Source: an uncultured Sterolibacterium sp. (GTDB taxonomy: Bacteria > Pseudomonadota > Gammaproteobacteria > Burkholderiales > Rhodocyclaceae). From it: a DNA stretch of 64,000 nucleotides. The stretch is from the NCBI GenBank assembly GCA_903904605.1, contig CAIVDC010000046.1, positions 36,161 through 100,160 of the forward strand, in the 5' to 3' direction. A program made the position numbers and the translations under genes. The notes under the pieces were generated by a model. That model did no database searches. It was given only the letters and a program-made list of their open reading frames with translations, and was not told where the DNA came from. Each line of letters opens with the position of its first letter. Within the stretch, counting starts at the first letter, position 1. Positions 34,758 through 42,966 of this stretch are shown here, piece by piece.

Positions 34758-34834
34758 TTTTTGAGCCGATGGTCAGGCTGACTCAATGCATTGCCAGCCC
34801 ATCTGCCGCCTTTCGCACCTGCCGGGGGATTTTC

Positions 34835-35344
34835 ATGCGGAGAATCTACTTCCTCGTTCCAGACATTCCGATGGCCAAGCGTATCGTCGATGAATTGCTG
34901 TTGGCGCGCATAGAGGAGCGTCATATTCACGTGCTGGCGAAGCGCGGCACGCCGCTCGACGATCTGCCGGAGGCGAGCCTGCTGCAGAAGAGCGATTTCG
35001 TGGCTGCGACGCAGCGAGGCCTCGCTCTGGGGGGCGCGACCGGGATGCTCGCAGGCCTCGTGGCCCTGGCATTGCCGGCGGCCCCGTTAGTGATGGCGGG
35101 GGGCGTGCTGCTCGCCACCTCACTGGCGGGCGCGGGGGTGGGGGCTTGGCTGGGCGGCATGGTCGGAATGAACGTCGGCAACACGCGGCTCACGCAGTTT
35201 GCGGATGCGGTCGAGCACGGTGCCCTTCTCGTCATGGCCGACGTACCCCGCGACCGGGTCGAGGAGATCGAAGCGCGGGTGAGGACCCATCTGCCCGCCG
35301 TCGAGATCCATGGCACCGAACCCACGATCCCGCCATTTCCATGA
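34835..35344 (+). CDS. Glycine-rich inner-membrane protein, DUF1269-like
   Basis: 169 residues. A soluble alpha/beta N-terminus (about 1-65, IYFLVPDIPMAKRIVDELL) is followed by a Gly/Ala-rich double membrane segment (about 68-125). A soluble C-terminal domain resembling the first ends near RTHLPAVEIHGTEP. Similar proteins are common in stress-linked loci of beta- and gammaproteobacteria but have no defined function. The ATG at 34835 has GGGGGA just upstream; an in-frame longer start was rejected. The FNR box 106 bp upstream suggests expression in low oxygen. Confidence 0.75.
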   Translation: MRRIYFLVPDIPMAKRIVDELLLARIEERHIHVLAKRGTPLDDLPEASLLQKSDFVAATQRGLALGGATGMLAGLVALALPAAPLVMAGGVLLATSLAGAGVGAWLGGMVGMNVGNTRLTQFADAVEHGALLVMADVPRDRVEEIEARVRTHLPAVEIHGTEPTIPPFP

Positions 35345-35436
35345 ACCAACAGAGTCGTGCGGCTCAAAGGCGGGCGCGGTAGATGGCGATATTTTGGTTC
35401 ATCGGCTTCTCTCCACTTACTTGAAGAAACAACATC

Positions 35437-35826
35437 ATGAAACTTTGTCATATCGTTTTGATTGCACTGCTCGGCACTTCTGTCACATTGCCTGTCTACG
35501 CTCAAGCCGGTTTAGGAGGCGGCCAGGGCGCTGGTCCTGGAGCCGGCATCGGCCCCGGTCCCGGTCCCGGGAAGGGCCCCGCGGGCAAGCGGCCGCGCTT
35601 CCAGTTCGACCGGGAAAACACCTACGGCTGGAGGCTGATGAGCGCCGAGGAACGCACCGCGCACCGCGACAAGATGCTGTCGGCCAAGACCTATGACGAA
35701 TGCAAGTCGGTACAGGCCGAGCAGCACCAGTCGATGGAAGCGCGCGCCGAGGAGAGGCACATGACGCTGGCACCGCCGCGCCAGAATGCCTGCGACCGCA
35801 TGAAGGCGCGCGGCCTGCTGAAGTAG
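35437..35826 (+). CDS. Small secreted protein with Gly/Pro-rich linker, unknown function
   Basis: 129 residues. A Sec signal peptide ends near VYAQA (about residue 23). A low-complexity Gly/Pro/Ala segment (about 25-50) follows. The charged C-terminal domain (about 55-129) contains YGWRLMSAEERTAHRDKM and two Cys (DECKS, NACDR) that could form a disulphide. Similar periplasmic proteins occur in related betaproteobacteria, uncharacterised. The start has a weak GAAGAAAC site. Confidence 0.7.
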   Translation: MKLCHIVLIALLGTSVTLPVYAQAGLGGGQGAGPGAGIGPGPGPGKGPAGKRPRFQFDRENTYGWRLMSAEERTAHRDKMLSAKTYDECKSVQAEQHQSMEARAEERHMTLAPPRQNACDRMKARGLLK

Positions 35827-35891
35827 GGCAGCGCGGCCCACAAGTGAGCGTCGTGCCTCCCGGCAGGGCAATATCACGACAAGGGGGCCAT

Positions 35892-36041
35892 GTGAGGGCC
35901 GAGCCAATCGAACTGGATGAACAGGAAGTAGAGGCGCTTCTCGCGGCACTGGACGACGAATACGAGGCGCATGGGACCTACGACCAGGCGATGCTCGACT
36001 TCGGTCCGGTGCGATCTATCGGTGGAAGGAGCCGGCCGTGA
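35892..36041 (+). pseudogene. Truncated ferritin/rubrerythrin-like N-terminal fragment
   Basis: A 49-codon frame from GTG at 35892 (AAGGGGG just upstream) reads ALDDEYEAHGTYDQAMLDFG then PVR. This matches the first helix of small ferritin-like proteins, which normally continue for about 100 more residues with further Glu/His ligands. Here the frame turns into GGRSRP and stops, overlapping the aminotransferase start (GTGA). The rest of the family is absent in all frames, so an internal deletion seems to have fused the remnant to the next gene. It may still act as a translated leader. Confidence 0.55.
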
Positions 36042-37048
36042 GCGCCATAGCGGAGAAAGGCGGCGGTACTTTCCAGGGCATCAAGCTCTTGCTGTGCGAG
36101 AACCCGCTGCCGCCGATCGACGAGGCCATCGCCGCCGCTCAGGCCGAGGTGGCGCACAGCAACTATTACACCGAAGCCTATTCGGCGCCGCTGCGACGGC
36201 TCATCAGCGAGCAGATCGGGGTTCCCGAACGCCTCATTCACATCAACGCCGGCTCCGAGTTGATCCTGCGCCAGCTCTTTGACCGCTTCGGTCAGCAGGT
36301 ACACCTGCTTGCGCCGACCTATTCCCTGTTTCCGGAAATCGCCCGGCACTACACGGAAACGCGCCTGCTTCCTGAGCAAGACTTCGCGTTTGACCTTAAT
36401 CAACTGGGGATTCCGGACGGCACGACGCTTGTTGTGATCGTGAACCCGAACAATCCCAACGGCGGCATCTTCGACATGGCGCCCTTGCCGGAGCTTTTGC
36501 GCCGCCACCCTGATAGCTACTTCCTGGTGGATGAGGCATTCATTGGACTGGCCGGGCAGTCGGTCGCCCATCTGGTTCCCGAGCATGCCAACCTCCTGGT
36601 GACCCGTACCCTGTCCAAGGCCCACAGCCTGGCAGGATTTCGCGTCGGCTACGCCATCTTGCCCGAGGCCATCGCCGAAGACCTGAACAACCATAACGAC
36701 GCCTACCCGCTCGCCCGCCCCAGTCAGGCAGCAGCCATCGCCACGCTGCAGCACGAAGAGCAAATTCATGCCCGCGCCGCCCAGCTGAACACCTGGACCG
36801 AGGAACTCGCGGGAGAGGTGCGCAGCCTGGGCATGCGCGCTTATCCCACCCGGACCTATTTCTTCCTGGCTGATTTCGCGCCCCACAATGCGGCCGAGAT
36901 TGCCGATCAACTCCGCAGCCGCAACATCCTCATCAAGCCGCTCAACGACCCAGCGCTCGGTCCGGGCTATATGCGCATCACCACGGCATTGCCCGACGAC
37001 AACCGTCGCTTCATCGACGCGCTGCGCGAGGTGCTGTCCCGTGCCTAG
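36038..37048 (+). CDS. PLP-dependent aminotransferase, histidinol-phosphate aminotransferase/CobD-like
   Basis: 336 residues of fold-type I class I/II. Seen are the cofactor-binding VNPNNPNGGIFD, the Asp/Tyr pair in YFLVDEAFIG, the Schiff-base Lys in TRTLSKAHSLAGFRVGYA, and a C-terminal PGYMRITT for the carboxylate-binding Arg. It is not placed with his genes. Instead it is coupled to a methyltransferase (8-bp overlap) and then a metal importer, so a role in making a small amino-acid-derived ligand is possible. GTG start, overlapping the ferritin-like fragment stop. Confidence 0.82.
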   Translation: MSAIAEKGGGTFQGIKLLLCENPLPPIDEAIAAAQAEVAHSNYYTEAYSAPLRRLISEQIGVPERLIHINAGSELILRQLFDRFGQQVHLLAPTYSLFPEIARHYTETRLLPEQDFAFDLNQLGIPDGTTLVVIVNPNNPNGGIFDMAPLPELLRRHPDSYFLVDEAFIGLAGQSVAHLVPEHANLLVTRTLSKAHSLAGFRVGYAILPEAIAEDLNNHNDAYPLARPSQAAAIATLQHEEQIHARAAQLNTWTEELAGEVRSLGMRAYPTRTYFFLADFAPHNAAEIADQLRSRNILIKPLNDPALGPGYMRITTALPDDNRRFIDALREVLSRA

Positions 37049-37676
37049 CGTTGCTCCCTTCGAGGCCCACCATCAGCGCTATGAGGCTTGGTTCGAAAAG
37101 CACGAGGCCGCCTATATTTCGGAACTGCTCGCCCTGCGGCCGTTCGTGCCCTGGCAGGGGCGGGGAATCGAGATCGGGGTAGGCAGCGGCCGCTTCGCCG
37201 CACCGCTGGGAGTGCAGGTGGGCGTGGATCCCTCGCCTGCGATGCTGGTCCACGCCGCTCTGCGCGGCATCGAGGTCGTGGAAGGTGTGGCCGAAAATCT
37301 GCCTTTCGCAGACGGCAGCTTCGACCACGCCTTGGTGGTGACCACCCTCTGCTTTGTGGATTCGCCTGAGAAGATGCTTGTCGAGGTGCTCCGGGTACTC
37401 AAGCCGGGCGGGCGCCTGGTGATGGGCTTCATCGACCGGGAGAGCGCCATGGGGCAGGAGTATCTGGCGCATCAGACAGAAAATGTGTTTTACCGCGAGG
37501 CCACTTTTTATTCCGCTGACGAGGTGGCGCGGCTCCTGCTGGCAGCCGGGTTCTCGATTGACGACTGGGGCCAGACACTGGCGCACCCCTTGCGCGAGAC
37601 GCGGGAGATCGAGCCCGTGCAGCCAGGGCGCGGCCAATGTGCATTCGTGGTCGTCGCAGCTGCGAGGCTGGGCTGA
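37041..37676 (+). CDS. Class I SAM-dependent methyltransferase (Methyltransf_11 type)
   Basis: 211 residues. The SAM-binding motif I is GIEIGVGSGRFAAPL, the acidic ribose contact lies in GVDPSPAML, and motif II/III are HALVVTTLCFVDSPEKML and VLKPGGRLVMGFIDRES. The GTG at 37041 overlaps the aminotransferase end by 8 bp; earlier in-frame starts lie inside that gene. The stop is 3 bp before the metal-binding protein gene. Substrate unknown. Operon position suggests it modifies the aminotransferase product or a metal ligand. Confidence 0.82.
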   Translation: MPSVAPFEAHHQRYEAWFEKHEAAYISELLALRPFVPWQGRGIEIGVGSGRFAAPLGVQVGVDPSPAMLVHAALRGIEVVEGVAENLPFADGSFDHALVVTTLCFVDSPEKMLVEVLRVLKPGGRLVMGFIDRESAMGQEYLAHQTENVFYREATFYSADEVARLLLAAGFSIDDWGQTLAHPLRETREIEPVQPGRGQCAFVVVAAARLG

Positions 37677-37679
37677 TCC

Positions 37680-38537
37680 GTGGGAGCGATTGCCAAAACC
37701 ATCGCCTTCATGATCGCGCTCTGGGCCCTGCCGATGGGCGTTGCGTCAAGTTCCGCGCCGCTGCCGGTGTTCGTGAGCGTCCTGCCGCAGAAGTACTTCG
37801 TCGAGCGCGTCGGCGGCGGGCAGGTTGCGGTTTCGGTGATGGTGGGGCCCGGGCAAAGCCCGGAGACCTACGAGCCCACGCCGAAGCAGATGGCGGCACT
37901 GTCGCGGGCGCGGCTTTATTTTTCCATCGGGGTGGCGTTCGAAGAGACCTGGATGAAACGCATCCTGGCTGCAAATCCCGCCCTGCGCGTCGTGCCCATG
38001 CAGCGCGGTGTGGCATTGCTGCCCCTGACCGGCCCCAGCGGCGAGCCCGGCGGCAGGGACCCGCACGTCTGGACCAGCCCGCCGCGGGTGAAAATCATGG
38101 CGGCAACCCTCCGCGAAGCCTTGATCGAGGCCGACCCCGCCCACCGTGACGACTTCGAAGCGAACTACCGTGCGTTCATCACCGAGCTGGACACGCTGGA
38201 CCGGGAACTCCGGGCGATCCTGGCGCAGGCCAGGGACAAGCCTTTCATGGTGTTCCATCCGGCCTGGGGCTACTTCGCGCACGACTACGGACTGCGCCAG
38301 ATTCCGATCGAGGCCGAGGGCAAGGAACCGGGAGCCCGATCGCTCGCGCGCGTCATCGATCTCGGCAAGCGGGAGGGCGTGAAGGTCATTTTCGTGCAGA
38401 CCCAGTTCAGCCGACGCACCGCAGAAACCGTCGCCGTTGCCATCGGGGCACGGGTGGTGGCGGTCGACCCGCTGGCGGAAAATTATCCGCAAAACCTGCT
38501 GCGGGTCGCGCGCGGGTTCGCCGATGCCCTGAAATGA
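37680..38537 (+). CDS. Metal ABC transporter substrate-binding protein (ZnuA/TroA family, cluster A-I)
   Basis: 285 residues. A Sec signal peptide covers about 1-25. The family pattern is SVLPQKYFVERVGG, then SPETYEPTPKQM, DPHVW (His129), VFHPAWGYF (His193) and VVAVDPLAE (Asp263). The first ligand position holds Glu62 instead of the usual His, and there is no His-rich loop. It should deliver Zn(II), Mn(II), Fe(II) or a chelate to the permease. GTG start 3 bp after the methyltransferase stop; stop overlaps the ATPase gene (ATGA). Confidence 0.87.
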   Translation: MGAIAKTIAFMIALWALPMGVASSSAPLPVFVSVLPQKYFVERVGGGQVAVSVMVGPGQSPETYEPTPKQMAALSRARLYFSIGVAFEETWMKRILAANPALRVVPMQRGVALLPLTGPSGEPGGRDPHVWTSPPRVKIMAATLREALIEADPAHRDDFEANYRAFITELDTLDRELRAILAQARDKPFMVFHPAWGYFAHDYGLRQIPIEAEGKEPGARSLARVIDLGKREGVKVIFVQTQFSRRTAETVAVAIGARVVAVDPLAENYPQNLLRVARGFADALK

Positions 38538-39286
38538 AGCCGATCATCGAACTCACGGAGGTTTCCTTCGCTTACGACATCGGCCCGCCGGCGCTGGAGC
38601 ACGTCAGCCTGGCCGTGGCGGAAGGCGAGTTCCTTGGCCTGGTGGGGCCGAATGGCGGCGGCAAGAGCACGCTGCTCAAGATCGTGCTCGGCCTGCTGAA
38701 TCCTGCTTCGGGCGAGGTGCGTGTGGCCGGTGAGACGCCTCAAGCGGCGCGGATAATGATCGGCTATGTACCTCAATATGCCCGCTTCGCCCGTGACTTT
38801 CCGATCTCGGTGGAGGAAACGGTACTGCTCGGGCGCCTCGGCACAACCCGGTTGTTGGGCGGCTATGGCATGGCAGACCGGGAAGTGGCACGTCGCGCGA
38901 TGGCCGAGACCGAGGTGCTCGAGCTGCGCCGCCGCCCGCTCGGCACGCTCTCCGGCGGGCAGGTGCAGCGCGTGCTGGTGGCGCGGGCGCTCGCCTGCGA
39001 TCCCCGCATCCTGATTCTCGACGAGCCTACCGCCAACATCGACCTGCGTGGCGAGACCGAGATTTTCGACCTGCTCAAGCTCCTGAACCGGCGCATGACC
39101 ATCGTCGTGGTCTCCCACGATATCGGATTCATTTCGCGCTACGTGACCCGGGTGGCCTGCCTCAACCGCACCCTGCTGTGCCACCAGCCGGTGCCGATCG
39201 GCCTGGAGGTGATCGAGAGACTGTATGGCATGCCGGTGCAGCGCATCCCGCATGGCGATGCTTGCGCGATGGAGAGGAAACCATGA
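38534..39286 (+). CDS. Metal ABC transporter ATP-binding protein (ZnuC-like)
   Basis: 250 residues. Walker A is GPNGGGKST, the signature is LSGGQVQRVL, and Walker B is ILILDEPTANID with switch His in VVSHDIG. The GYVPQYA Q-loop and C-terminal LNRTLLCHQPV are typical of ZnuC/MntB-type ATPases. Coupled by ATGA overlaps to both the binding protein and the permease, completing a three-part importer. Confidence 0.9.
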   Translation: MKPIIELTEVSFAYDIGPPALEHVSLAVAEGEFLGLVGPNGGGKSTLLKIVLGLLNPASGEVRVAGETPQAARIMIGYVPQYARFARDFPISVEETVLLGRLGTTRLLGGYGMADREVARRAMAETEVLELRRRPLGTLSGGQVQRVLVARALACDPRILILDEPTANIDLRGETEIFDLLKLLNRRMTIVVVSHDIGFISRYVTRVACLNRTLLCHQPVPIGLEVIERLYGMPVQRIPHGDACAMERKP

Positions 39287-40113
39287 GCGGTTTCCTGGAG
39301 GCGCTTTCCAGCCACGCGTTTCTGCAACATGCCCTGGCCGCCGGCGTGCTGGCCAGCATCGCCTGCGGCATCGTCGGCAGTTACGTCGTGGTCAAGCGCA
39401 TCGGCTACCTGGCCGGCGGCGTCGCCCACACCGTGCTGGGCGGCATGGGTGTCGCCTATTTCCTGGGCAAGAGCCCGATCGGCGGCGCGCTCGTCGCCGC
39501 GCTCCTGGCGGCCCTGATCATCGGCTGGGTGAGCCTGCGCTTCCGCCAGCACGAAGACACCATCATCGGGGCGCTGTGGGCGGTCGGCATGGCCGTCGGC
39601 ATCCTCTTCATCTCGCGCACGCCGGGCTACAACGTGGATCTGATGAGCTACCTGTTCGGCAACATCCTCATGGTGCCGCGCGAAGACCTTCTCCTCGTGG
39701 CCGGCCTGGACGGCTTGATCGTCGCGCTCGTGCTGATGTTCCGCAAACCGTTCCTGGCGGTGTGCTTCGACGAGGAGTTCGCCCGCCTGCGCGGCGTGCC
39801 GGTCGAAGTGTTCTACCTCGGGCTGTTGCTGATGGTGGCCTTGACCGTGGTGATTCTGATCCAGGTGGTGGGCCTGGTGCTGGTGCTCGCGCTCTTGACC
39901 CTGCCTGCTGCCATCGCCGGCCAGTATGCGCGTTCGCTCGCCGCGATGATGGTGGCGGCGACCTTGCTCGGCATTGCCTTTACCAGCCTGGGATTGGCGC
40001 TTTCCTTCGAGCCGGATTTGCCTGCCGGGGCGACCATCGTCCTGTTGGCCGGTGTGGCCTACCTGCTTTCGGCCTTGGCTCGGGGTGCCTGGCTGCGCAG
40101 GCGCAGGGCCTGA
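39283..40113 (+). CDS. Metal ABC transporter permease (ZnuB-like)
   Basis: 276 residues, about eight membrane segments. Conserved features include GVLASIACGIVGSYVVVKRI, the cytoplasmic coupling loop CFDEEFARLRGVPVEVFYLG, and PAAIAGQYARSLAAMM near the C-terminus. The ATG at 39283 overlaps the ATPase stop. Last gene of the aminotransferase-methyltransferase-importer operon. An imperfect hairpin (GCAGGGC 40103-40109 with GCCCTGC 40126-40132) spans its stop but lacks a T-run. Confidence 0.9.
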   Translation: MSGFLEALSSHAFLQHALAAGVLASIACGIVGSYVVVKRIGYLAGGVAHTVLGGMGVAYFLGKSPIGGALVAALLAALIIGWVSLRFRQHEDTIIGALWAVGMAVGILFISRTPGYNVDLMSYLFGNILMVPREDLLLVAGLDGLIVALVLMFRKPFLAVCFDEEFARLRGVPVEVFYLGLLLMVALTVVILIQVVGLVLVLALLTLPAAIAGQYARSLAAMMVAATLLGIAFTSLGLALSFEPDLPAGATIVLLAGVAYLLSALARGAWLRRRRA

Positions 40114-40427
40114 ACACAAGGCAGAGCCCTGCAGTGTCCAAAGCCAACCCGAGAGGCTCGACTCCAGCGCTGTCGGGCGTTCGACCCGGGCAACTGGATT
40201 TCCCGATGCCTACCCGGTTCTGCGGAACGCCGTATCGGTCGAGAGATTTATCATGCTCCTTGATCGGAGACTACGTAGTTTCCGCAATTCGCTGCGGTAT
40301 TCACTGATTAACAAGATGGCGTGCATTTGAGATTATCTCCCTGTGCGAGGCGGATCTCTTGTCGCACGTCACCCGTGCCCGCGAAGGTCGCGGGCTCTAT
40401 CAGACAATTTCAGCGAGGGAACAGGCG
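40114..40427. other. Intergenic region upstream of the bacteriohemerythrin gene
   Basis: 314 bp. A near-perfect 18-bp palindrome GGAGACTAC/GTAGTTTCC (40266-40283, centred on ACTACGTAGT) is the only notable element. It is followed by CCGCA/TGCGG arms (40282-40297). They may be an operator or part of the hemerythrin promoter. No FNR box was found here and no gene is seen. Confidence 0.4.
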
Positions 40428-40823
40428 ATGGCATCGATCGTATGGGACGACAAGTTCAAAACGGGCAACAACAAGATCGACAATGAGCACAGAAAATTGA
40501 TTGACCTCATCAACCAGTTGTCCGATGCCATGCAAGCCGGCAAAGGTAAGGAAGTCTGTGGAAAAGTGCTTGGCGATCTGATCAACTATACGAAGACGCA
40601 CTTCGCCATGGAAGAGCAATTGATGGCGACGCACAGTTACGAAAGGATGACCGAGCACAAGGCCGAACACGCCAAACTCGTCCAGGAAGTCCTTGATTTC
40701 CAGACAAAGTTCAATGCAGGTGCCGTGACGTTATCGGTAGCCCTGTTTACTTTCCTGAAGGACTGGCTAGTCAATCATATTATGAAGTCAGATATGGCCT
40801 TGGCCCATGGCATAGCGAAGTGA
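40428..40823 (+). CDS. Bacteriohemerythrin
   Basis: 131 residues, single hemerythrin domain. All seven diiron ligands are visible: His21 (DNEHRKL), His58 and Glu62 (THFAMEEQ), His77 and His81 (EHKAEH), His117 and Asp122 (NHIMKSD). It binds O2 reversibly in the cytoplasm and is used by microaerobes and denitrifiers for O2 buffering or delivery. The ATG at 40428 with GAGGGA upstream was preferred over a longer in-frame start. Confidence 0.93.
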   Translation: MASIVWDDKFKTGNNKIDNEHRKLIDLINQLSDAMQAGKGKEVCGKVLGDLINYTKTHFAMEEQLMATHSYERMTEHKAEHAKLVQEVLDFQTKFNAGAVTLSVALFTFLKDWLVNHIMKSDMALAHGIAK

Positions 40824-41189
40824 AACGCCAGGTTTTCGGATCAGGGCGTCTGGGGGGTACGGCAGGATCATGAAGAACCTTACCGCGACAATCTCGAGTG
40901 GGCGCTTTTCGGTTGAGCCGGTATCGGTTTCGTGCCCTCTTCAGCCACGAGGGAAACGGAAACTTACGCTTATCGTGGGGGACCGGCGCTCCGAAGCGGT
41001 CCTCCGCGTGAGCTAGGCAGCGCCTTCGGCTTCTATCAGCAAGTAGCGACGAGCTTGACAATCAACTGGGCTGCGCAAGACAGGTCGAATTTGGCCGTTT
41101 GCATTCGGTCTTCGTCTCCAGCGACTTGCAGAGTTCTGCTAAGCTCTGAAAGACACTGAAGAACTTGCGCTTACTCAAACCGAGGCGGC
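40824..41189. other. Intergenic region between bacteriohemerythrin and the GntR-type fragment
   Basis: 366 bp. No gene family can be recognised in any frame. No strong hairpin or promoter stands out apart from short arms CAGAG/CTCTG near 41128-41147. It presumably contains the promoter of the GntR-type gene. Confidence 0.35.
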
Positions 41190-41576
41190 ATGAAGATTAA
41201 CCGCGACAGCAACATTTCGTCCTACGCACAGATCGCCAACCAGATCAGGGCAGCGATTCTCATTGGCAACCATTCGCCCGGCAGCCGGCTCCCTGCCGAG
41301 GGTGAGTTGGTCAAGCAATCCGGATGCAGCCGGATCACGGTCCGCCAGGCCTTGAAAGTTCTTGAAGACGAAGGGTGGATCGAGCGAAAGCAAGGAATTG
41401 GCACTTTTGTGTGCGACAGGCTCAGCCAAGAACTGTCAAGAGTCCAGACCATCACCGAGGTAATGAGGTCCAAAGGCATTTCCCCTGGCGTCAAGGTCTT
41501 GGAATTTGGCGCGGTTGTTCCGCCCAAAGATGTCGCAAAAGCGATGGACATGAGCCTTAGAACAGGGCCACCATGA
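41190..41576 (+). pseudogene. Truncated GntR/HutC-family transcriptional regulator
   Basis: 128 residues. The winged-helix domain is intact (about 10-75: YAQIANQIRAAILIGNHSPG, LPAEGELVKQSGCSRITVRQ, GWIERKQGIGTFV). The ligand-binding UTRA domain starts (QTITEVMRSKG) but breaks off after about 45 residues, where family members have about 140. The stop codon sits at the edge of the perfect hairpin terminator, and no remaining UTRA sequence is seen in other frames. It might still bind DNA as an unregulated fragment. Confidence 0.65.
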
Positions 41577-41604
41577 ACAAAGCCCGGCACAGCCGGGCTT
41601 TGTT
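41576..41604. terminator. Bidirectional intrinsic terminator
   Basis: AACAAAGCCCGGC (41576-41588) and GCCGGGCTTTGTT (41592-41604) form a perfect 13-bp stem with a 3-nt ACA loop. A TTTGTT-type tail occurs on both strands. It lies between the converging GntR-type fragment and the ammonium transporter gene and would end both transcripts. Confidence 0.85.
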
Positions 41605-41651
41605 CACCTCACACGCATCCGACAGACTTTATTGTTTCCTATCAATCAACA

Positions 41652-42854
41652 TCACCACAAGGTTTCATGCTCGGCCGTGGAGGTGATCTTGTGTATCGAC
41701 AGGTCGGCTCCGTTGAACTCTTCCTCAGGATCGAGACGGAGGCCGACTGTCTTCTTCAGCAGGCCATAGACGATGAAACCGCCGGCCAGCGCGATCGCCA
41801 CTCCAAGAGCGGTACCGGCGATTTGGGACATCAGGCTGACGCCTCCCCTGCCGCCCAGACCGGCGATCCCGAAGACGCCGGCGGCGATGCCGCCCCAGGC
41901 GCCGCACAGGCCATGCAGAGGCCAGACACCGAGCACGTCGTCGATCTTCCAGCGGTTCTGTGTCAGCGTGAACATCCAGACGAACATCCCCCCGGCGATG
42001 ACACCGGTAGCCAGCGCCCCTATCGGGTGCATGACATCGGAACCTGCGCATATCGCGACCAAGCCGGCGAGCGGGCCGTTATGTACGAAGCCCGGGTCAT
42101 TCCTGCCCGCCACCAGGGCAGCCAGCGTGCCGCCGACCATCGCCATCAGGGAATTCATCGCTACCAGACCAGAGACGTTCTCCAGCGACTGCGCGCTCAT
42201 GACGTTGAAGCCGAACCAGCCGACGGTGAGTATCCAGGCGCCGAGCGCGAGAAAGGGAACGGAGGACGGGGGGTGTGCGGCGACCCCGCCGTCCTTGCTG
42301 TAGCGGCCGCGCCGAGCGCCCAGCAGCAGTACCGCCGCCAGGCCGATCCACCCGCCCATCGCATGGACCACCACGGAGCCGGCGAAATCATGGAATTCCG
42401 CGCCGAAAGCCGCTTTCAGCCAGGCCTGCACGCCATAGGCGTGGTTCCAGGCGATGCCTTCGAAGAGGGGATAGACGAAGCCGACGAGAAGAAAAGTGGC
42501 GGCGAGTTGCGGATTGAACTTGGCGCGCTCGGCGATGCCGCCTGAGACGATCGCCGGGATCGCCGCGGCAAAGGTCAGCAGGAAGAAGAACTTGACCAGT
42601 TCGTAGCCGTTCTTTTGCGACAGGATATCGGCGCTGGCGAAGAAATTAACCCCATAGGCAATCGTATAGCCGATGAAGAAATAGGCCAGCGTGGACATCG
42701 AGAAATCGACCAGGATTTTTACCAGCGCATTGATCTGGTTCTTCTTTCGAACCGTGCCCAGTTCGAGGAAGGCGAAACCGGCATGCATCGCCAGGATCAT
42801 GATTGCACCGAGCAGAATGAAAAGGACGTCGCTCGCGTTTCTTAGATTCTCCAT
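41652..42854 (-). CDS. amtB: Ammonium transporter, Amt family
   Basis: 400 residues with about 11 membrane segments. The twin pore histidines lie in DFAGSVVVHAMGG and GVWPLHGLCGAWGG. ERAKFNPQ and the conserved FEGIAWNHAYG are also Amt features. It conducts NH4+/NH3 across the inner membrane under nitrogen limitation and is normally gated by GlnK, but no glnK gene adjoins it here. A sigma-54 promoter (42889-42904) and an NtrC-like site (42967-42983) lie upstream, tying it to the NtrBC system encoded 9 kb away. GGAG precedes the ATG by about 8 nt. Confidence 0.93.
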   Translation of the reverse strand: MENLRNASDVLFILLGAIMILAMHAGFAFLELGTVRKKNQINALVKILVDFSMSTLAYFFIGYTIAYGVNFFASADILSQKNGYELVKFFFLLTFAAAIPAIVSGGIAERAKFNPQLAATFLLVGFVYPLFEGIAWNHAYGVQAWLKAAFGAEFHDFAGSVVVHAMGGWIGLAAVLLLGARRGRYSKDGGVAAHPPSSVPFLALGAWILTVGWFGFNVMSAQSLENVSGLVAMNSLMAMVGGTLAALVAGRNDPGFVHNGPLAGLVAICAGSDVMHPIGALATGVIAGGMFVWMFTLTQNRWKIDDVLGVWPLHGLCGAWGGIAAGVFGIAGLGGRGGVSLMSQIAGTALGVAIALAGGFIVYGLLKKTVGLRLDPEEEFNGADLSIHKITSTAEHETLW

Positions 42855-42888
42855 CTTGGGGCTCCATTTGCACTAATCGAAGGCATGT

Positions 42889-42904
42889 AGCAATAAACGC
42901 ACCA
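42889..42904 (-). promoter_or_regulatory. Sigma-54 promoter of amtB
   Basis: On the minus strand, TGGTGCG-TTTA-TTGCT has the invariant GG (-24) and GC (-12) with exactly 10 nt between them and the TTGC core of the consensus. Transcription should start near 42878, about 24 nt before the ATG. A partial NtrC-like half-site pair (GCACC-N5-AGTGA, 42899-42913) overlaps it. Confidence 0.7.
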
Positions 42905-42966
42905 GAATAGTGATTCAATAACTTTCAATTACTTATCCATAGCGCAACAGAAGCAATGAGGATAAG

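Larger units (their letters stand above)
33850..34834. other. Long gene-poor region
   Basis: 985 bp between the FAH-led operon and the next plus-strand gene. Besides the small broken ORF (33909-34121) it holds an AT-rich island (about 34300-34460) with a perfect inverted repeat (34397-34417) and an FNR-type box (34716-34729). The part around 34180-34300 is GC-rich with runs of G and C. No transposase or phage remnant can be read. Confidence 0.55.

Noticed and set aside
40103..40132. Hairpin at the end of the znuB-like gene as terminator
   Set aside because: Loop of 16 nt, stem within the coding end and no following T-run; noted only in the gene entry.
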